A stretch of DNA of 64,000 nt, taken from the NCBI RefSeq assembly GCF_923077115.1, contig NZ_CAKLPX010000004.1, positions 1-64,000 of the forward strand. The letters are read 5' to 3'. Shown here piece after piece: positions 1 to 9,193 of this stretch. The DNA is from Sinobacterium norvegicum (GTDB lineage: Bacteria > Pseudomonadota > Gammaproteobacteria > Pseudomonadales > Sinobacteriaceae). The notes beneath the pieces are model-generated. The model worked only from the letters and a program-made list of their open reading frames with translations. It was not told the DNA's origin and made no database searches. The translations under genes and the position numbers were made by a program. Numbering within the stretch: position 1 is the stretch's first letter; the number at the start of each line of letters is the position of its first letter.

Positions 1-96
1 CAAGCTAAAAAGCCGTCGCAGATAGGGGATTACCCGTAGCCCACACCCTACAAGCCTCGATACAGACCCAAACCAAACACCGGCCGCCAAATCTCA

Positions 97-134
97 GACA
101 TAAAAAAACCGGCTGACGCCGGTTTTTTTATGTC
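97..134 (-). terminator. bidirectional intrinsic terminator after tyrS
   Basis: An A-run, a GC stem (ccggc / gccgg, loop tgac) and a T-run form a near-perfect palindrome 15 bases after the tyrS stop codon. The symmetry means it can end transcription from either side. Confidence 0.85.
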
Positions 135-148
135 TTAAAACAGAGGTA

Positions 149-1456
149 TTAAGCAACTTCCATCAGATGGTATTTCTTTTTACCCAGCTTAACGATGTAG
201 AACCGACCAAAGAGAGCTGCAGACTCGGCAAAACATTCATCCGCCTTCATATTATCTTCAGCACCCTTGGCGACTCCGTTAACCAAGACGGCATTGCGAC
301 CGAGAGCATCCTTCACCTCTCGCCCCGCCTTAGCCATGCCACAATCAGTCAGCAGTGTTGTCAGTGGCTTATCCGCTAATCCGCTACGCACTAAATCACT
401 GGATGGCAGACCGTCGAGTTTCAATTGCTCAAGATCCTCTTCTGACAACGTTGCTATATCGCCACTGAACATGGCCTCGGTAATACGCTGGGCCGCAACC
501 AAACCCTCCTCACCGTGCACCAGCTTTGTCACCTCTGAGGCTAAAATTGACTGCCCCTGAGGCCGGCCATCTGCCGCCATATCTGCCGCCTCAATTTCTG
601 TCACGCGCTCTGGTGTTAAGAAGGTGAAATACGACAGGAACTTGTATACATCTGCGTCGGCAGTATTTAACCAGAACTGATAGAAGGCATATTGCGATGT
701 TTTTTTCGCATCTAACCAAATGGTGCCGCTTTCGGTTTTGCCAAATTTAGTGCCATCTGATTTCGTCACCAACGGCAATGTCACACCGTAGGCCTGGTTA
801 CCATTCATCCGACGGGTCAACTCCGTACCGCCGGTGATGTTACCCCACTGGTCGCTGCCGCCAATTTGGATGGTGCAACCATGTCGCTTATTAAGCTCGG
901 CGAAGTCATATGACTGCAACAGCATATAGCTGAATTCCGTATAGGAAATACCGGCATCGTCTCGATCGATACGCTGTTTGACCGACTCCTTTTTAATCAT
1001 CTGATTGACCGAGAAATACTTACCCACATCCCGGAGGAACTCCAGCACGTTCATGTCGCCAACCCAATCGAGGTTGTTTACCACTACCGCACTGTTGTCT
1101 CCGCAGTCAAAGTCTACGAATCGCGACACTTGGGCACGCAGCTTGTTGACCCAGTCAGCTACTACATCACCAGTATTGAGCTTGCGCTCCTGCGCCTTAA
1201 ACGATGGATCACCAATCAAACCGGTTGCACCACCTACTAATAGCAACGGTTTATGTCCAGCCATCTGAAAACGCTTCATTGCAAGCAATGGTACCAATGA
1301 CCCGATATGAAGACTGTCAGCAGTGGGATCAAAGCCGCAATAAACGGTCTGAGACTGCTCGTTTAAATGCTGATGCAACTCTTCTTGAGCCGTTGTCTGA
1401 GCAATTAAGCCTCGCGCTTCGAGGTCAACGAGTAAAGGGGACTGAGCTTCTGACAT
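149..1456 (-). CDS. tyrS: tyrosyl-tRNA synthetase
   Basis: This cytoplasmic class I enzyme charges tRNA-Tyr with tyrosine using ATP. At 435 aa it is close to the usual bacterial length. The HIGH-type signature is HIGS at residues 50-53 in the context GFDPTADSLHIGS, and the KMSKS-type loop is KFGKT at 237-241, the variant typical of TyrS. The C-terminal part (about 360-430) has the S4-like RNA-binding pattern, with GREVKDALGRNAVLVNG. It is transcribed away from the M23 peptidase gene, and a strong hairpin terminator follows the stop. In relatives tyrS is followed by an rRNA operon, which would lie left of this window; that is inference. Confidence 0.97.
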   Translation of the reverse strand: MSEAQSPLLVDLEARGLIAQTTAQEELHQHLNEQSQTVYCGFDPTADSLHIGSLVPLLAMKRFQMAGHKPLLLVGGATGLIGDPSFKAQERKLNTGDVVADWVNKLRAQVSRFVDFDCGDNSAVVVNNLDWVGDMNVLEFLRDVGKYFSVNQMIKKESVKQRIDRDDAGISYTEFSYMLLQSYDFAELNKRHGCTIQIGGSDQWGNITGGTELTRRMNGNQAYGVTLPLVTKSDGTKFGKTESGTIWLDAKKTSQYAFYQFWLNTADADVYKFLSYFTFLTPERVTEIEAADMAADGRPQGQSILASEVTKLVHGEEGLVAAQRITEAMFSGDIATLSEEDLEQLKLDGLPSSDLVRSGLADKPLTTLLTDCGMAKAGREVKDALGRNAVLVNGVAKGAEDNMKADECFAESAALFGRFYIVKLGKKKYHLMEVA

Positions 1457-1688
1457 AAAGGTAATTTCTCTCGCATTATTTCTACGAACTCTTGACCTCT
1501 ATCCCTTGCCCTGAGTAATTGATCAAGGCAGAATTAAAGGTTATGTATCTTTCGCACAAAGATTGATCATGATTATTAACCGGCACAATACAATATACGT
1601 TGCCAATTACAAGTGTTATTCACCGCCACTTCATTTCATCTTGGCGACTGGATTCTACTCGATATAGCTGTATGAGATTGACCACATT

Positions 1689-3095
1689 ATGACGAACATA
1701 CAACGGGGCGCGACCCGCACCCCCAACCCGCCTATTCACACACCTAGAAGCAAAAAGCCCTACCTTCTTTTCGGCTGCCTGCTTGCGCTAGGTATCGGCG
1801 TTACAACAATTTTAACCAATTTTGAACAGAGCCAACCTGGGCGTTCACAGATTACGTTGGACCTCAACAAAACCCCAGACAGTAATATCGCCGAACCTGC
1901 AGCAGCACGCCAAGACAGCGACAGCCATGCCTTACCGAAGCCCGCCGCTATTGCTGCCGAGCAATGGACTGACGTCACTGTCGCCAGCGGGGATAATTTA
2001 TCACTGATATTTTCCCGCGCCGGTCTCAGCGCGACAGAAGTTCATCGCTTTGTCACCGGTAATGACGACGCTAAACTATTGCGCAATATTTACCCTGGCG
2101 AGATTCTATCCTTTCAAATTGATAATGAAAAAAAGCTCCAGAAACTCAAGTACCAAAAAAACAAGCTTGAGACTGTACAATTCTTTAATGTCGACAACAG
2201 CTTTACCAGCGATACGATTACTCGAACACCTGACGTCATTGTGAAGCAAGCCCACGCGACCATCAATAACAGCCTGTTTCTAGCAGGGATTGACGCGGGT
2301 CTATCGCAAAATACTATTATGGAATTGGCCAATGTGTTTGGCGGCGTAATGGACTTTGCCCTAGATCCCCGCAAAGGCGATAGCTTCACCGTGCTATATG
2401 AGCAACTGTATCTCGATGGCGAACCATTTTCCACCGGAAAAATCCTTGCCGCTCAATACACTAATGTCGGTGAAGTGTTCCAGGCTTATTATTTCAAGGA
2501 CAGCAAGGGAGACACGGGCTACTTTAACGAGAAAGGCGTTAGTATGCGCAAAGCCTTTCTGCGATCCCCAGTTGACTTCACACGAATTAGTTCCAATTTC
2601 AACCCCAACAGACTACACCCGGTGTTCAAGACTAAACGCCCCCACCGCGGCATCGATTATGCCGCCGCCACTGGCACCCCCGTCTACGCGTCAGGAGCCG
2701 GGCGCGTAACAGCCTCAGGGTACACTAAAGCCAATGGTAATTATGTGGTCATCCAACACGGCGAAGCTTATGTCACCAAATACCTTCACCTCAATAAGCG
2801 TAACGTCAAAAAGGGTCAACGGGTTAAACAGAAGCAGATTATTGGCACTGTCGGCTCGACAGGCTATGCCACCGGCCCTCACCTGCATTATGAATTTCTT
2901 GTCAACGGCGTGCACCGCAACCCTCGCACAATTGTGAACAAACTGCCAAAGGCTAAATCTATCGCCAAAGGCGAGATGGAGAACTTCACCTTACAAACCG
3001 CTCAGATTGTTCGTCAACTCGACATGATTGCAGCCCAATATCATGGCGACACCTTTGCGGATCGCAGTCTCGATGAGAACAACACCGGTGGCTGA
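1689..3095 (+). CDS. mepM: M23 family murein endopeptidase, MepM-like
   Basis: This envelope-anchored LytM-type zinc peptidase is predicted to cut peptidoglycan cross-links during wall growth. The 468-aa protein has a cytoplasmic N-tail, one membrane segment at about residues 25-42, an OapA/LysM-like module at about 95-145 (TVASGDNLSLIF), and a C-terminal M23 domain. All zinc ligands are present: H319 and D323 in HRGIDYA, and H398 and H400 in GPHLHYE, so it should be an active enzyme and not a degenerate LytM activator. It is divergent from tyrS across 232 bases, and its 3' end overlaps anmK by 23 bases, which suggests coupling of murein cleavage and recycling. The symbol is by similarity to E. 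coli MepM. Confidence 0.88.
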   Translation: MTNIQRGATRTPNPPIHTPRSKKPYLLFGCLLALGIGVTTILTNFEQSQPGRSQITLDLNKTPDSNIAEPAAARQDSDSHALPKPAAIAAEQWTDVTVASGDNLSLIFSRAGLSATEVHRFVTGNDDAKLLRNIYPGEILSFQIDNEKKLQKLKYQKNKLETVQFFNVDNSFTSDTITRTPDVIVKQAHATINNSLFLAGIDAGLSQNTIMELANVFGGVMDFALDPRKGDSFTVLYEQLYLDGEPFSTGKILAAQYTNVGEVFQAYYFKDSKGDTGYFNEKGVSMRKAFLRSPVDFTRISSNFNPNRLHPVFKTKRPHRGIDYAAATGTPVYASGAGRVTASGYTKANGNYVVIQHGEAYVTKYLHLNKRNVKKGQRVKQKQIIGTVGSTGYATGPHLHYEFLVNGVHRNPRTIVNKLPKAKSIAKGEMENFTLQTAQIVRQLDMIAAQYHGDTFADRSLDENNTGG

Positions 3096-4206
3096 CCTCT
3101 ATATTGGCCTGATGTCTGGCACCAGCCTCGATTGCATCGATGCTGTTATCATCCAAATTGATCAGGGCTGCATCAAATTGCTTAACAGCATTAGCCACCC
3201 TCTGGACGCCCCATTACGCAGGAATATTGAGCAGTTGATGCAACCCGGCGACAATGAGATTGAGTTGATGGGCAGGGTCGATAGAAGCTTTTCCTATTGC
3301 CAGGCTGCCGCCATTAAAAAGCTACTGATCGAAAGCGAGATTGATTCCAGCGATATCTGCGCCATAGGCAGTCATGGGCAAACTATTCGGCATCGCCCCA
3401 ACAGCCAAACAACACTCCGCCAGCATGCATTCACCTTGCAAATCGGCTGCCCCAGCACCTTGGCCTTCGAAACCGGCATTACCACTGTGGCAGACTTTCG
3501 TCGCAAAGATATTGCTGCCGGTGGCCAGGGCGCACCACTGGCACCGATGTTTCACCGCAGAATGCTCGGAACAAACGGTGACGGCGCCGCCATCTGCAAC
3601 ATTGGCGGCATCAGCAACCCTACCATCATTACAGATAAGACGATTCTTGGCTTCGATAGCGGACCCGGGAATACGCTGATGGACGCGTGGATTGAACAGT
3701 GCCTTGGACACCGTTATGACCAAAACGGCGATTGGGCCAATACCGGCATAGTCATTGATCAACTACTGAAGCAAATGCTGGCTGAGGATTACTTCCAGCA
3801 GTCCGCCCCCAAGAGCACCGGCCGCGAATTGTTCAACCGGCCCTGGCTGCAATCGCAGCTTGATCTGTGCGCCAAAAACTACCGACCAGAAGACGTTCAG
3901 CGAACCCTGCTCGAGCTGACCGCCCAGTCGATAAGCGACTCATTAAAACCGTATAAAAAGAAAATCAAAAGCCTCTATCTTTGCGGCGGCGGCGCGCATA
4001 ACACACTGTTAAAACAGAGGCTTACAGAAATAAACCCGATTTTTCATGTCGCCACAACGGCAGAGCTGGGTATTGACCCCGATTGGGTTGAGGCCTGCGC
4101 CTTCGGCTGGTTGGCCCATCAGACTATCAACCACAGAACAGCTAATGCTTGTAGCATAACTGGGGCCAGCAGAGAAACAATACTCGGCGGAATTTACTAC
4201 AGTTGA
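3073..4206 (+). CDS. anmK: anhydro-N-acetylmuramic acid kinase
   Basis: AnmK phosphorylates and opens 1,6-anhydro-MurNAc to MurNAc-6-phosphate in cell-wall recycling. The N-terminal YIGLMSGTSLDCIDAV is the family's ATP-binding signature, and GFDSGPGNTLMDAW and LYLCGGGAHN are further ASKHA-fold motifs. An upstream ATG exists at 3028, but the start at 3073 places the first strand at the usual distance and gives 377 aa, the family norm. It overlaps the M23 gene by 23 bases. Its TGA stop abuts the stop of the convergent gene, together forming TGATCA at 4204-4209. Confidence 0.95.
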   Translation: MRTTPVADLYIGLMSGTSLDCIDAVIIQIDQGCIKLLNSISHPLDAPLRRNIEQLMQPGDNEIELMGRVDRSFSYCQAAAIKKLLIESEIDSSDICAIGSHGQTIRHRPNSQTTLRQHAFTLQIGCPSTLAFETGITTVADFRRKDIAAGGQGAPLAPMFHRRMLGTNGDGAAICNIGGISNPTIITDKTILGFDSGPGNTLMDAWIEQCLGHRYDQNGDWANTGIVIDQLLKQMLAEDYFQQSAPKSTGRELFNRPWLQSQLDLCAKNYRPEDVQRTLLELTAQSISDSLKPYKKKIKSLYLCGGGAHNTLLKQRLTEINPIFHVATTAELGIDPDWVEACAFGWLAHQTINHRTANACSITGASRETILGGIYYS

Positions 4207-4653
4207 TCAGAAGAAACGGTAGGGCTGCTGTTTAAACTCAGAGACTGCTCTCGGGCCATTTTCAACCGTGCCGACAAATGGTACCAGTTGCTCAGGCATC
4301 AAGCCCTGGCTGCCCAACCATGTTTTACACACTCTAATCTGCACGATATTGAGCGCGGTTAGCTTCGCTGCCAAGTCAACCAACATATGATGTTGCTGGT
4401 AATTATTCTGCAGAAAGGCTCGCCCTTCTTCGCCATGAAGAATAAAGGTTATGGGTGCTGCGGCGTCATCGGCTAACTGACCTTGGCTGTATAATACATC
4501 AGCTCGCTGCAGTAACTGAGACAATTCAACCGCAGTATGAAGGCGTATATCAGCAAGATAAGGCGGTGGCGTTTGCGCTTGCACGACGACAGCGTTAAAG
4601 CTCAGCAATAGAGCCAATACCAATGGATTATGCCGGCAAAGCCATCGAGACAT
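4207..4653 (-). CDS. exported DsrE-like protein of unknown function
   Basis: The product is about 148 aa with a signal peptide (positively charged start, hydrophobic run LVLALLLSF, likely cut after VQA). The mature part resembles DsrE/DsrF-fold proteins: FILHGEEGRAFL early, a lone Cys in QIRVCKTWLG where the family has its conserved Cys, and a closing GTVENGPRAVSEF. DsrE-fold proteins carry sulfur or bind small ligands, but I cannot assign a substrate here. An in-frame GTG at 4668 would add five residues; I prefer the ATG at 4653 because it sits directly before the signal sequence. The gene lies between anmK and erpA, reading with erpA. Confidence 0.7.
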   Translation of the reverse strand: MSRWLCRHNPLVLALLLSFNAVVVQAQTPPPYLADIRLHTAVELSQLLQRADVLYSQGQLADDAAAPITFILHGEEGRAFLQNNYQQHHMLVDLAAKLTALNIVQIRVCKTWLGSQGLMPEQLVPFVGTVENGPRAVSEFKQQPYRFF

Positions 4654-4671
4654 CCTGTCGGCAAACACAAT

Positions 4672-5028
4672 TTACACCGAGAAAGAAGAGCCGCAACCAC
4701 AGGTTGCCGAGGCATTGGGATTGGTAACAATAAACTTAGAACCTTCCAGGCCCTCGGTATAATCCACTTGCGAGCCTGCAAGGTATTGAAAACTCAGCGC
4801 ATCGATAAGCATCGATATACCGTCTTTACTGACACAGGTATCGTCTTCGGCCTGGAGCTCATCAAAGGTAAAGCCATACTGGAAGCCAGAGCAGCCGCCA
4901 CCGGTGACAAAAACACGGAGTTTTAGATCAGTATTGCCCTCGTCTTCAACCAGTGCTTTCACCTTACCGGCTGCAGCATCACTGATTAGCATCGCGTCGG
5001 ACATTTCAAATTGCTCTACGGTGGACAT
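4672..5028 (-). CDS. erpA: iron-sulfur cluster insertion protein ErpA
   Basis: This A-type (HesB/IscA family) carrier passes Fe-S clusters to apo-enzymes, in E. coli including those of isoprenoid synthesis. The 118-aa protein keeps the three cluster-binding cysteines: C46 in GGGCSGF, and C110 and C112 in CGCGSSF. The extended N-terminus and VTNPNAS before the last Cys pair fit ErpA better than IscA. A GAGG ribosome-binding site precedes the ATG. It lies upstream of the DsrE-like gene on the same strand and has its own 129-base leader after the bactofilin gene. Confidence 0.93.
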   Translation of the reverse strand: MSTVEQFEMSDAMLISDAAAGKVKALVEDEGNTDLKLRVFVTGGGCSGFQYGFTFDELQAEDDTCVSKDGISMLIDALSFQYLAGSQVDYTEGLEGSKFIVTNPNASATCGCGSSFSV

Positions 5029-5157
5029 CGAAAAACCTCATTAAATCGCAAACATATCCGGCAATAACTGCCAGACAGGTTAATTATCCACTAACCCGAG
5101 TAAAACAGTCAACTATATTCACTGCCAAGCAACGAATACAGCTGTCGCGAACAAGAG

Positions 5158-5565
5158 TTACTCTCCCTTTGCTTCTTCCAAATGCTCTATAGCTTTAATT
5201 TCTACTGCGCCTGAGTGCAGCAAATTACCGTTAACCTGGGCTCCCTTGGCCATTTCTATCACATTATAATGAACAGAACCGTCGATAATCGCCTGACTGG
5301 CAAGCTCGAGATGTTGGTTACTGTAGAGGTTGCCTATGACCTTACCGTTCACTATAGCGGATGGCACGTTGAGATCACCGGTCACCACCCCCTGTTCTAA
5401 TATTCGAACCGAGGCACCAGAATCTGGGTCGGCGGTGATGTTACCTTTAATCGTACCCTCTATTTCAAGTGTACCTTCAAAATGAATATCACCTTGCAAC
5501 GATGTGCCCCTGGCGATCAGCGTGGTGGCATTTGCAAAGTTTGTCTTTTTCTTATTTCCGAACAT
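5158..5565 (-). CDS. bactofilin family protein
   Basis: Bactofilins are small cytoskeletal proteins that polymerise as right-handed beta-helices, often at the membrane, and scaffold wall enzymes or define cell shape. The 135-aa sequence has the typical basic, flexible start (MFGNKKKTN), then repeated short beta-rungs such as GDIHFEGTLEIEGTIKGNI and GKVIGNLYSNQHLEL, and an acidic tail. Its start overlaps the stop of the upstream DUF6776 gene by one base (TAATG), so the two are translationally coupled. Its specific partner cannot be read from the sequence. Confidence 0.92.
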   Translation of the reverse strand: MFGNKKKTNFANATTLIARGTSLQGDIHFEGTLEIEGTIKGNITADPDSGASVRILEQGVVTGDLNVPSAIVNGKVIGNLYSNQHLELASQAIIDGSVHYNVIEMAKGAQVNGNLLHSGAVEIKAIEHLEEAKGE

Positions 5566-6296
5566 TAAGTGCTCTCTTTAATTTCCCAAGCATAAGTCAT
5601 ATCGATTGTTTTAGAGGCACGCCCAATCGACCTTGCTGTTAAGTGTAATTCTTTCGGCTCAAAGCCTTCAGGCAGCGTCAACTCACCGACAATGTTCTGA
5701 AAATACTTAAAGCGAAGTTTAATGTCTGTACTGTCGACAGTATCGCTCACCTCTTTAAGCTCGAGCTCTACAACACGGCCATTTTGCGAGCCAACGATCT
5801 TCAACTGCAAGACGCCATTCAATAAACTGTGACGCATCACTCGTTGCACAAAGACAATATTGTAATGGAAGCTCAGTGGATCTTCAGTGCCCACTACCTC
5901 GAGATCATAAACGGAGAGGCCGTTGTCATCACCGGGATCAATCGCGCTGCGGTAAAACTGTAGGTCTTGCTGCAGCATATCGATAGTCTGGCGATAGCTG
6001 TTTAAGTCTTCTCTGATCGACTGCTGAGCCAACTGCAACACATTATTATCGGCCCGCGCATTGGCCAACAACTGCTGACTATCGCTCAGCTCTTTTGTCG
6101 TGTTCTGAAATTCACTGCGCAATGCCACCAGAGAGGCTGTGGTCTCATCCTTGGTATCAAAGCCAATGTTGTAGCCAGCCCAGTAACTAGCGCCCACTAT
6201 CAGACCGAGCAACACAACAATACCGATCACCAACAGAATCAACTGCTGGCGCTGGTAGTGAATGACCAGTGGTATATCTTGCGATAGCTTCGACAT
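5565..6296 (-). CDS. DUF6776 family membrane-anchored coiled-coil protein
   Basis: The function is unknown. The 243-aa protein has a cytoplasmic start, one membrane segment at about residues 19-42 (LILLVIGIVVLLGLIVGAS), a predicted coiled coil at about 55-120 rich in Q, L and E, and a beta-rich C-terminal domain ending near SIGRASKTIDMTYAW. The layout resembles periplasmic scaffold or PilO-like proteins, which is only analogy. It starts directly after the argC stop with no gap and overlaps the bactofilin start, so argC, this gene and the bactofilin probably share a transcript. The coupling to a bactofilin suggests a role in envelope or shape; that is inference. Confidence 0.8.
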   Translation of the reverse strand: MSKLSQDIPLVIHYQRQQLILLVIGIVVLLGLIVGASYWAGYNIGFDTKDETTASLVALRSEFQNTTKELSDSQQLLANARADNNVLQLAQQSIREDLNSYRQTIDMLQQDLQFYRSAIDPGDDNGLSVYDLEVVGTEDPLSFHYNIVFVQRVMRHSLLNGVLQLKIVGSQNGRVVELELKEVSDTVDSTDIKLRFKYFQNIVGELTLPEGFEPKELHLTARSIGRASKTIDMTYAWEIKEST

Positions 6297-7328
6297 TTAA
6301 GGTGCTACTGCAATGTTGTTAAGGCCTGTTTTCTCATCAAAGCCAAACATAATGTTGAGGCATTGCACAGCTTGGCCAGAAGCTCCCTTGCAGAGGTTAT
6401 CAATTGCCGACAGGACAACCGCTGTGTTACCGCCCTGAGGCTGATGAACAGCAATGCTACAGGTATTGGTACCCTTGACAGACCGTGTCTGCGGATGACT
6501 GCCGGCAGGCAGCACATCGACAAAGGGCTCGTCGCGGTAGCGCTCTTCAAACAACCCTTGTAAATCAACATTCTCTACCGTTAACTCGCTATATAGTGTG
6601 GCATGTATACCGCGCGTCATAGGGAGTAGATGGGGCACAAATGTCAGGCCAACCGGCTCTCCCGCCGCCTCTGTTAGCCCCTGTTTTATTTCGGGCAAAT
6701 GGCGATGGCCGGGGGCGGCGTAGGCCTTAAAGCTATCGCTGGTTTCGGCGAATAAATTCGCCACGCTGGCGCCGCGGCCGGCGCCGCTAACACCGGAGGC
6801 AGCGTTGGCAATCAACCGACTTGGATCAACCAAGCCCTGCTCTAACAGCGGAATCAAACCCAATTGGACAGAAGTAGGGTAACAGCCGGCGCAGGCAACC
6901 AAACGAGCACTCTTGATAGCCTCACGATTCACCTCAGGTAAGCCATAAACCGCCTCCGCGACCAGTTCAGGGCAGCCATGTGGCTGGTTATACCACTGTT
7001 CCCACAACTCGATATCCTTGATCCGAAAATCGGCCGACAAGTCAATCACCCGCGTATCAAAGGCAAGGAGTTCAGCCATCATTGCCTGAGCAACACCGTG
7101 GGGTGTGGCGAAGAAGACCACGTCGCACTCTGCTAACTGCTGTGCATCAGGGGTAGTAAATTCAATGCCATAGTGACCGCGCAAGCTGGGATAGAGTTCA
7201 TCGACACGAACACCTTTTTCGGCGCGCGACGTAATAACAGCGACCTCAACCTCAGGGTGCGCCGCCAATAAACGCAGCAATTCAACACCGGTGTAGCCCG
7301 TCCCACCCACGATTCCAACCCTAATCAC
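6297..7328 (-). CDS. argC: N-acetyl-gamma-glutamyl-phosphate reductase
   Basis: ArgC performs the third step of arginine synthesis, reducing N-acetylglutamyl phosphate with NADPH. The 343-aa protein starts with the Rossmann motif [15 protein letters not shown]. It has the catalytic Cys in CAGCYPTS and the conserved His in PGHRHLPEI, plus [11 protein letters not shown]. It is the first gene of a leftward set with DUF6776 and the bactofilin, and it diverges from the ClC gene across 128 bases. The window also holds argA at 53.9 kb, so arginine genes are dispersed. Confidence 0.97.
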   Translation of the reverse strand: MIRVGIVGGTGYTGVELLRLLAAHPEVEVAVITSRAEKGVRVDELYPSLRGHYGIEFTTPDAQQLAECDVVFFATPHGVAQAMMAELLAFDTRVIDLSADFRIKDIELWEQWYNQPHGCPELVAEAVYGLPEVNREAIKSARLVACAGCYPTSVQLGLIPLLEQGLVDPSRLIANAASGVSGAGRGASVANLFAETSDSFKAYAAPGHRHLPEIKQGLTEAAGEPVGLTFVPHLLPMTRGIHATLYSELTVENVDLQGLFEERYRDEPFVDVLPAGSHPQTRSVKGTNTCSIAVHQPQGGNTAVVLSAIDNLCKGASGQAVQCLNIMFGFDEKTGLNNIAVAP

Positions 7329-7456
7329 GACATTATCTCCTCTGCCAAATTTTGCAGACAGTTAAAACATTTAAATAGTATTCTTGCGATGTAGTTCGAT
7401 AAGTAACCTAACTGCGGGTATCCTATCGAATTCACCATAATAATTCACCGTTTATA

Positions 7457-9193
7457 GTGGCCAATTACGTGTTCAAACTGCCCGCCGTCAATTTATCATC
7501 GATTCTACCTGCTCGATCAACCCATCGACTGCTGGCCAACGAACGGGCGCTGATCCCCTATGCCGTACTCGGCATTATCACCGGCCTTGCCACCGGCCTC
7601 ATCATCGTACTTTTTCGTTCCGCTATTGAATGGTCCTCGGCACTTTGGTTACTCGACAGCAGCAATGTCGACTTCTCTGAATTCACTAATTTTAGACTGT
7701 TTTTAATTCCTGCCATCGGCGCTCTAATCATCGGGCTGATGATGCACCGACTACCAACAGAACACCGCGCCTCTGGGCTGAGCTATATTGTTGCCCGGCT
7801 GCATAACTACAACTGCCATATCCCGTTGAAAAACACCCTGACCCAGTTCTTTCTCGGTAGCCTGGCCTTGATCACCGGGCAGTCAGGTGGCCGCGAAGGC
7901 CCTGCGGTCCATCTTGGCGCTGCCAGCGGTGTTGGGGTCGGTCGCAGCCTTAACCTACCAGACAATAGCCTGCGAATTCTGATTGGTTGCGGCACCGCCG
8001 CAGCCATCGCGGCGTCGTTCAACACTCCGATAGCTGGTGTCATCTTTGCGATGGAGGTCGTCATCATGGATTACACCATCGCCGGCTTTAGTCCGGTCAT
8101 TCTCTCAGCTGTTGCCGGTACCGTTGTCAGCCGTTTCTTCTTTGGTGCAGAGCAGTTCATTGAAACCCCTGACATCTCGGTTATCAATCTCTTTGAGCTG
8201 AGTTGGATCATCCTACTTGGCCTCACGATCGCAACAGCTAGCAGCTTATTTCTGCTGATTCAAAAATATACGGCAACATTGAATTATTTGCCCATTTGGC
8301 TGCGCTTTTTCGTTGCCGGCTGTTTCACCGGCGGTTGTGCCTTGTTGGTGCCAGAAATTCTCGGCATCAGCTACGACAGCCTAAATAATGCTATCAACGG
8401 CCATCTTGTCTGGCAGAGCTTAGTAATGATTGCACTATTCAAACTCGCCACCGCTGCCGTCACCACCGCCGTTGGCATGCCGGTCGGCATCATCGGCCCC
8501 AGCCTGGTCATCGGCGGCTGTATCGGCAGTCTGTTTGGGTTGGCTGTTGAGGCCTTGTACCCTGGCGAACATGCCATCGAACTCTATGCCATTCTTGGCA
8601 TGGGCGCGATGATGGCTGCCTTATTAAATGCCCCCCTCGCGGCATTGATGGCACTATTAGAATTGACCTTTAACGCCCACATTTTATTCCCGGCAATGCT
8701 GGTTATTGTTATCGCCAACATTTGCCACCGAGAGATATTTAAACAGCCATCGGCACCCTACAATGCACTCAATCAGCACGGGGTGGTTTTACGCCGCGAC
8801 CCGATCAGTAAATCGCTGGCCAGAGTCGGCGTCAGCGCCTATATGTCGGAATCTATTATTGTGCTCGATAAAAGCATATCCTGCGCCAGGTTTAATCAGG
8901 TGATAACCGATTACCAATACATCATCTTCGATGACAGCCATGTGCTATCAACCGCCGCCCTTCAGCCGGTTGTCGCCGACAACGGCCTCTGCATCAATCT
9001 CGACCGTTTACACCAGCGACAAAAGGCCTCTCAGCTCGATGACCGTGCCAGCTTACTCAGAGCGCGTGATGGCATGACTCAAAGCACTACCAATGCCACA
9101 GTCATTATCAGCGAAGGTCTTGCCATTGGCGTGTTAACACTGGCACATATCGAAACTTTTCTTCTCACCCCTCCATCACAGGATTACCGCTAA
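7457..9193 (+). CDS. ClC family chloride channel or antiporter
   Basis: This membrane ClC protein (578 aa) has about 10-12 hydrophobic segments up to residue 425 and a soluble, weakly CBS-like tail. The gating glutamate is E147 in GGREGPAV. The GSGIP motif is replaced by ASGLSY at 105-110, and GIFAP by VGIIGPSLV. The anion-coordinating Tyr appears kept as Y435. At the internal proton site, where E. coli ClcA has adjacent E202-E203, this protein has E200-V201, the residue found in ClC channels. It may therefore conduct chloride passively. The start is a GTG, and hemJ begins right after the stop. Confidence 0.9.
   Translation: MANYVFKLPAVNLSSILPARSTHRLLANERALIPYAVLGIITGLATGLIIVLFRSAIEWSSALWLLDSSNVDFSEFTNFRLFLIPAIGALIIGLMMHRLPTEHRASGLSYIVARLHNYNCHIPLKNTLTQFFLGSLALITGQSGGREGPAVHLGAASGVGVGRSLNLPDNSLRILIGCGTAAAIAASFNTPIAGVIFAMEVVIMDYTIAGFSPVILSAVAGTVVSRFFFGAEQFIETPDISVINLFELSWIILLGLTIATASSLFLLIQKYTATLNYLPIWLRFFVAGCFTGGCALLVPEILGISYDSLNNAINGHLVWQSLVMIALFKLATAAVTTAVGMPVGIIGPSLVIGGCIGSLFGLAVEALYPGEHAIELYAILGMGAMMAALLNAPLAALMALLELTFNAHILFPAMLVIVIANICHREIFKQPSAPYNALNQHGVVLRRDPISKSLARVGVSAYMSESIIVLDKSISCARFNQVITDYQYIIFDDSHVLSTAALQPVVADNGLCINLDRLHQRQKASQLDDRASLLRARDGMTQSTTNATVIISEGLAIGVLTLAHIETFLLTPPSQDYR

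Noticed and set aside
1-96. Possible end of an rRNA operon or tRNA
   Set aside because: Gene order in relatives suggests rRNA beyond tyrS, but these 96 bases show no recognisable rRNA or tRNA segment.
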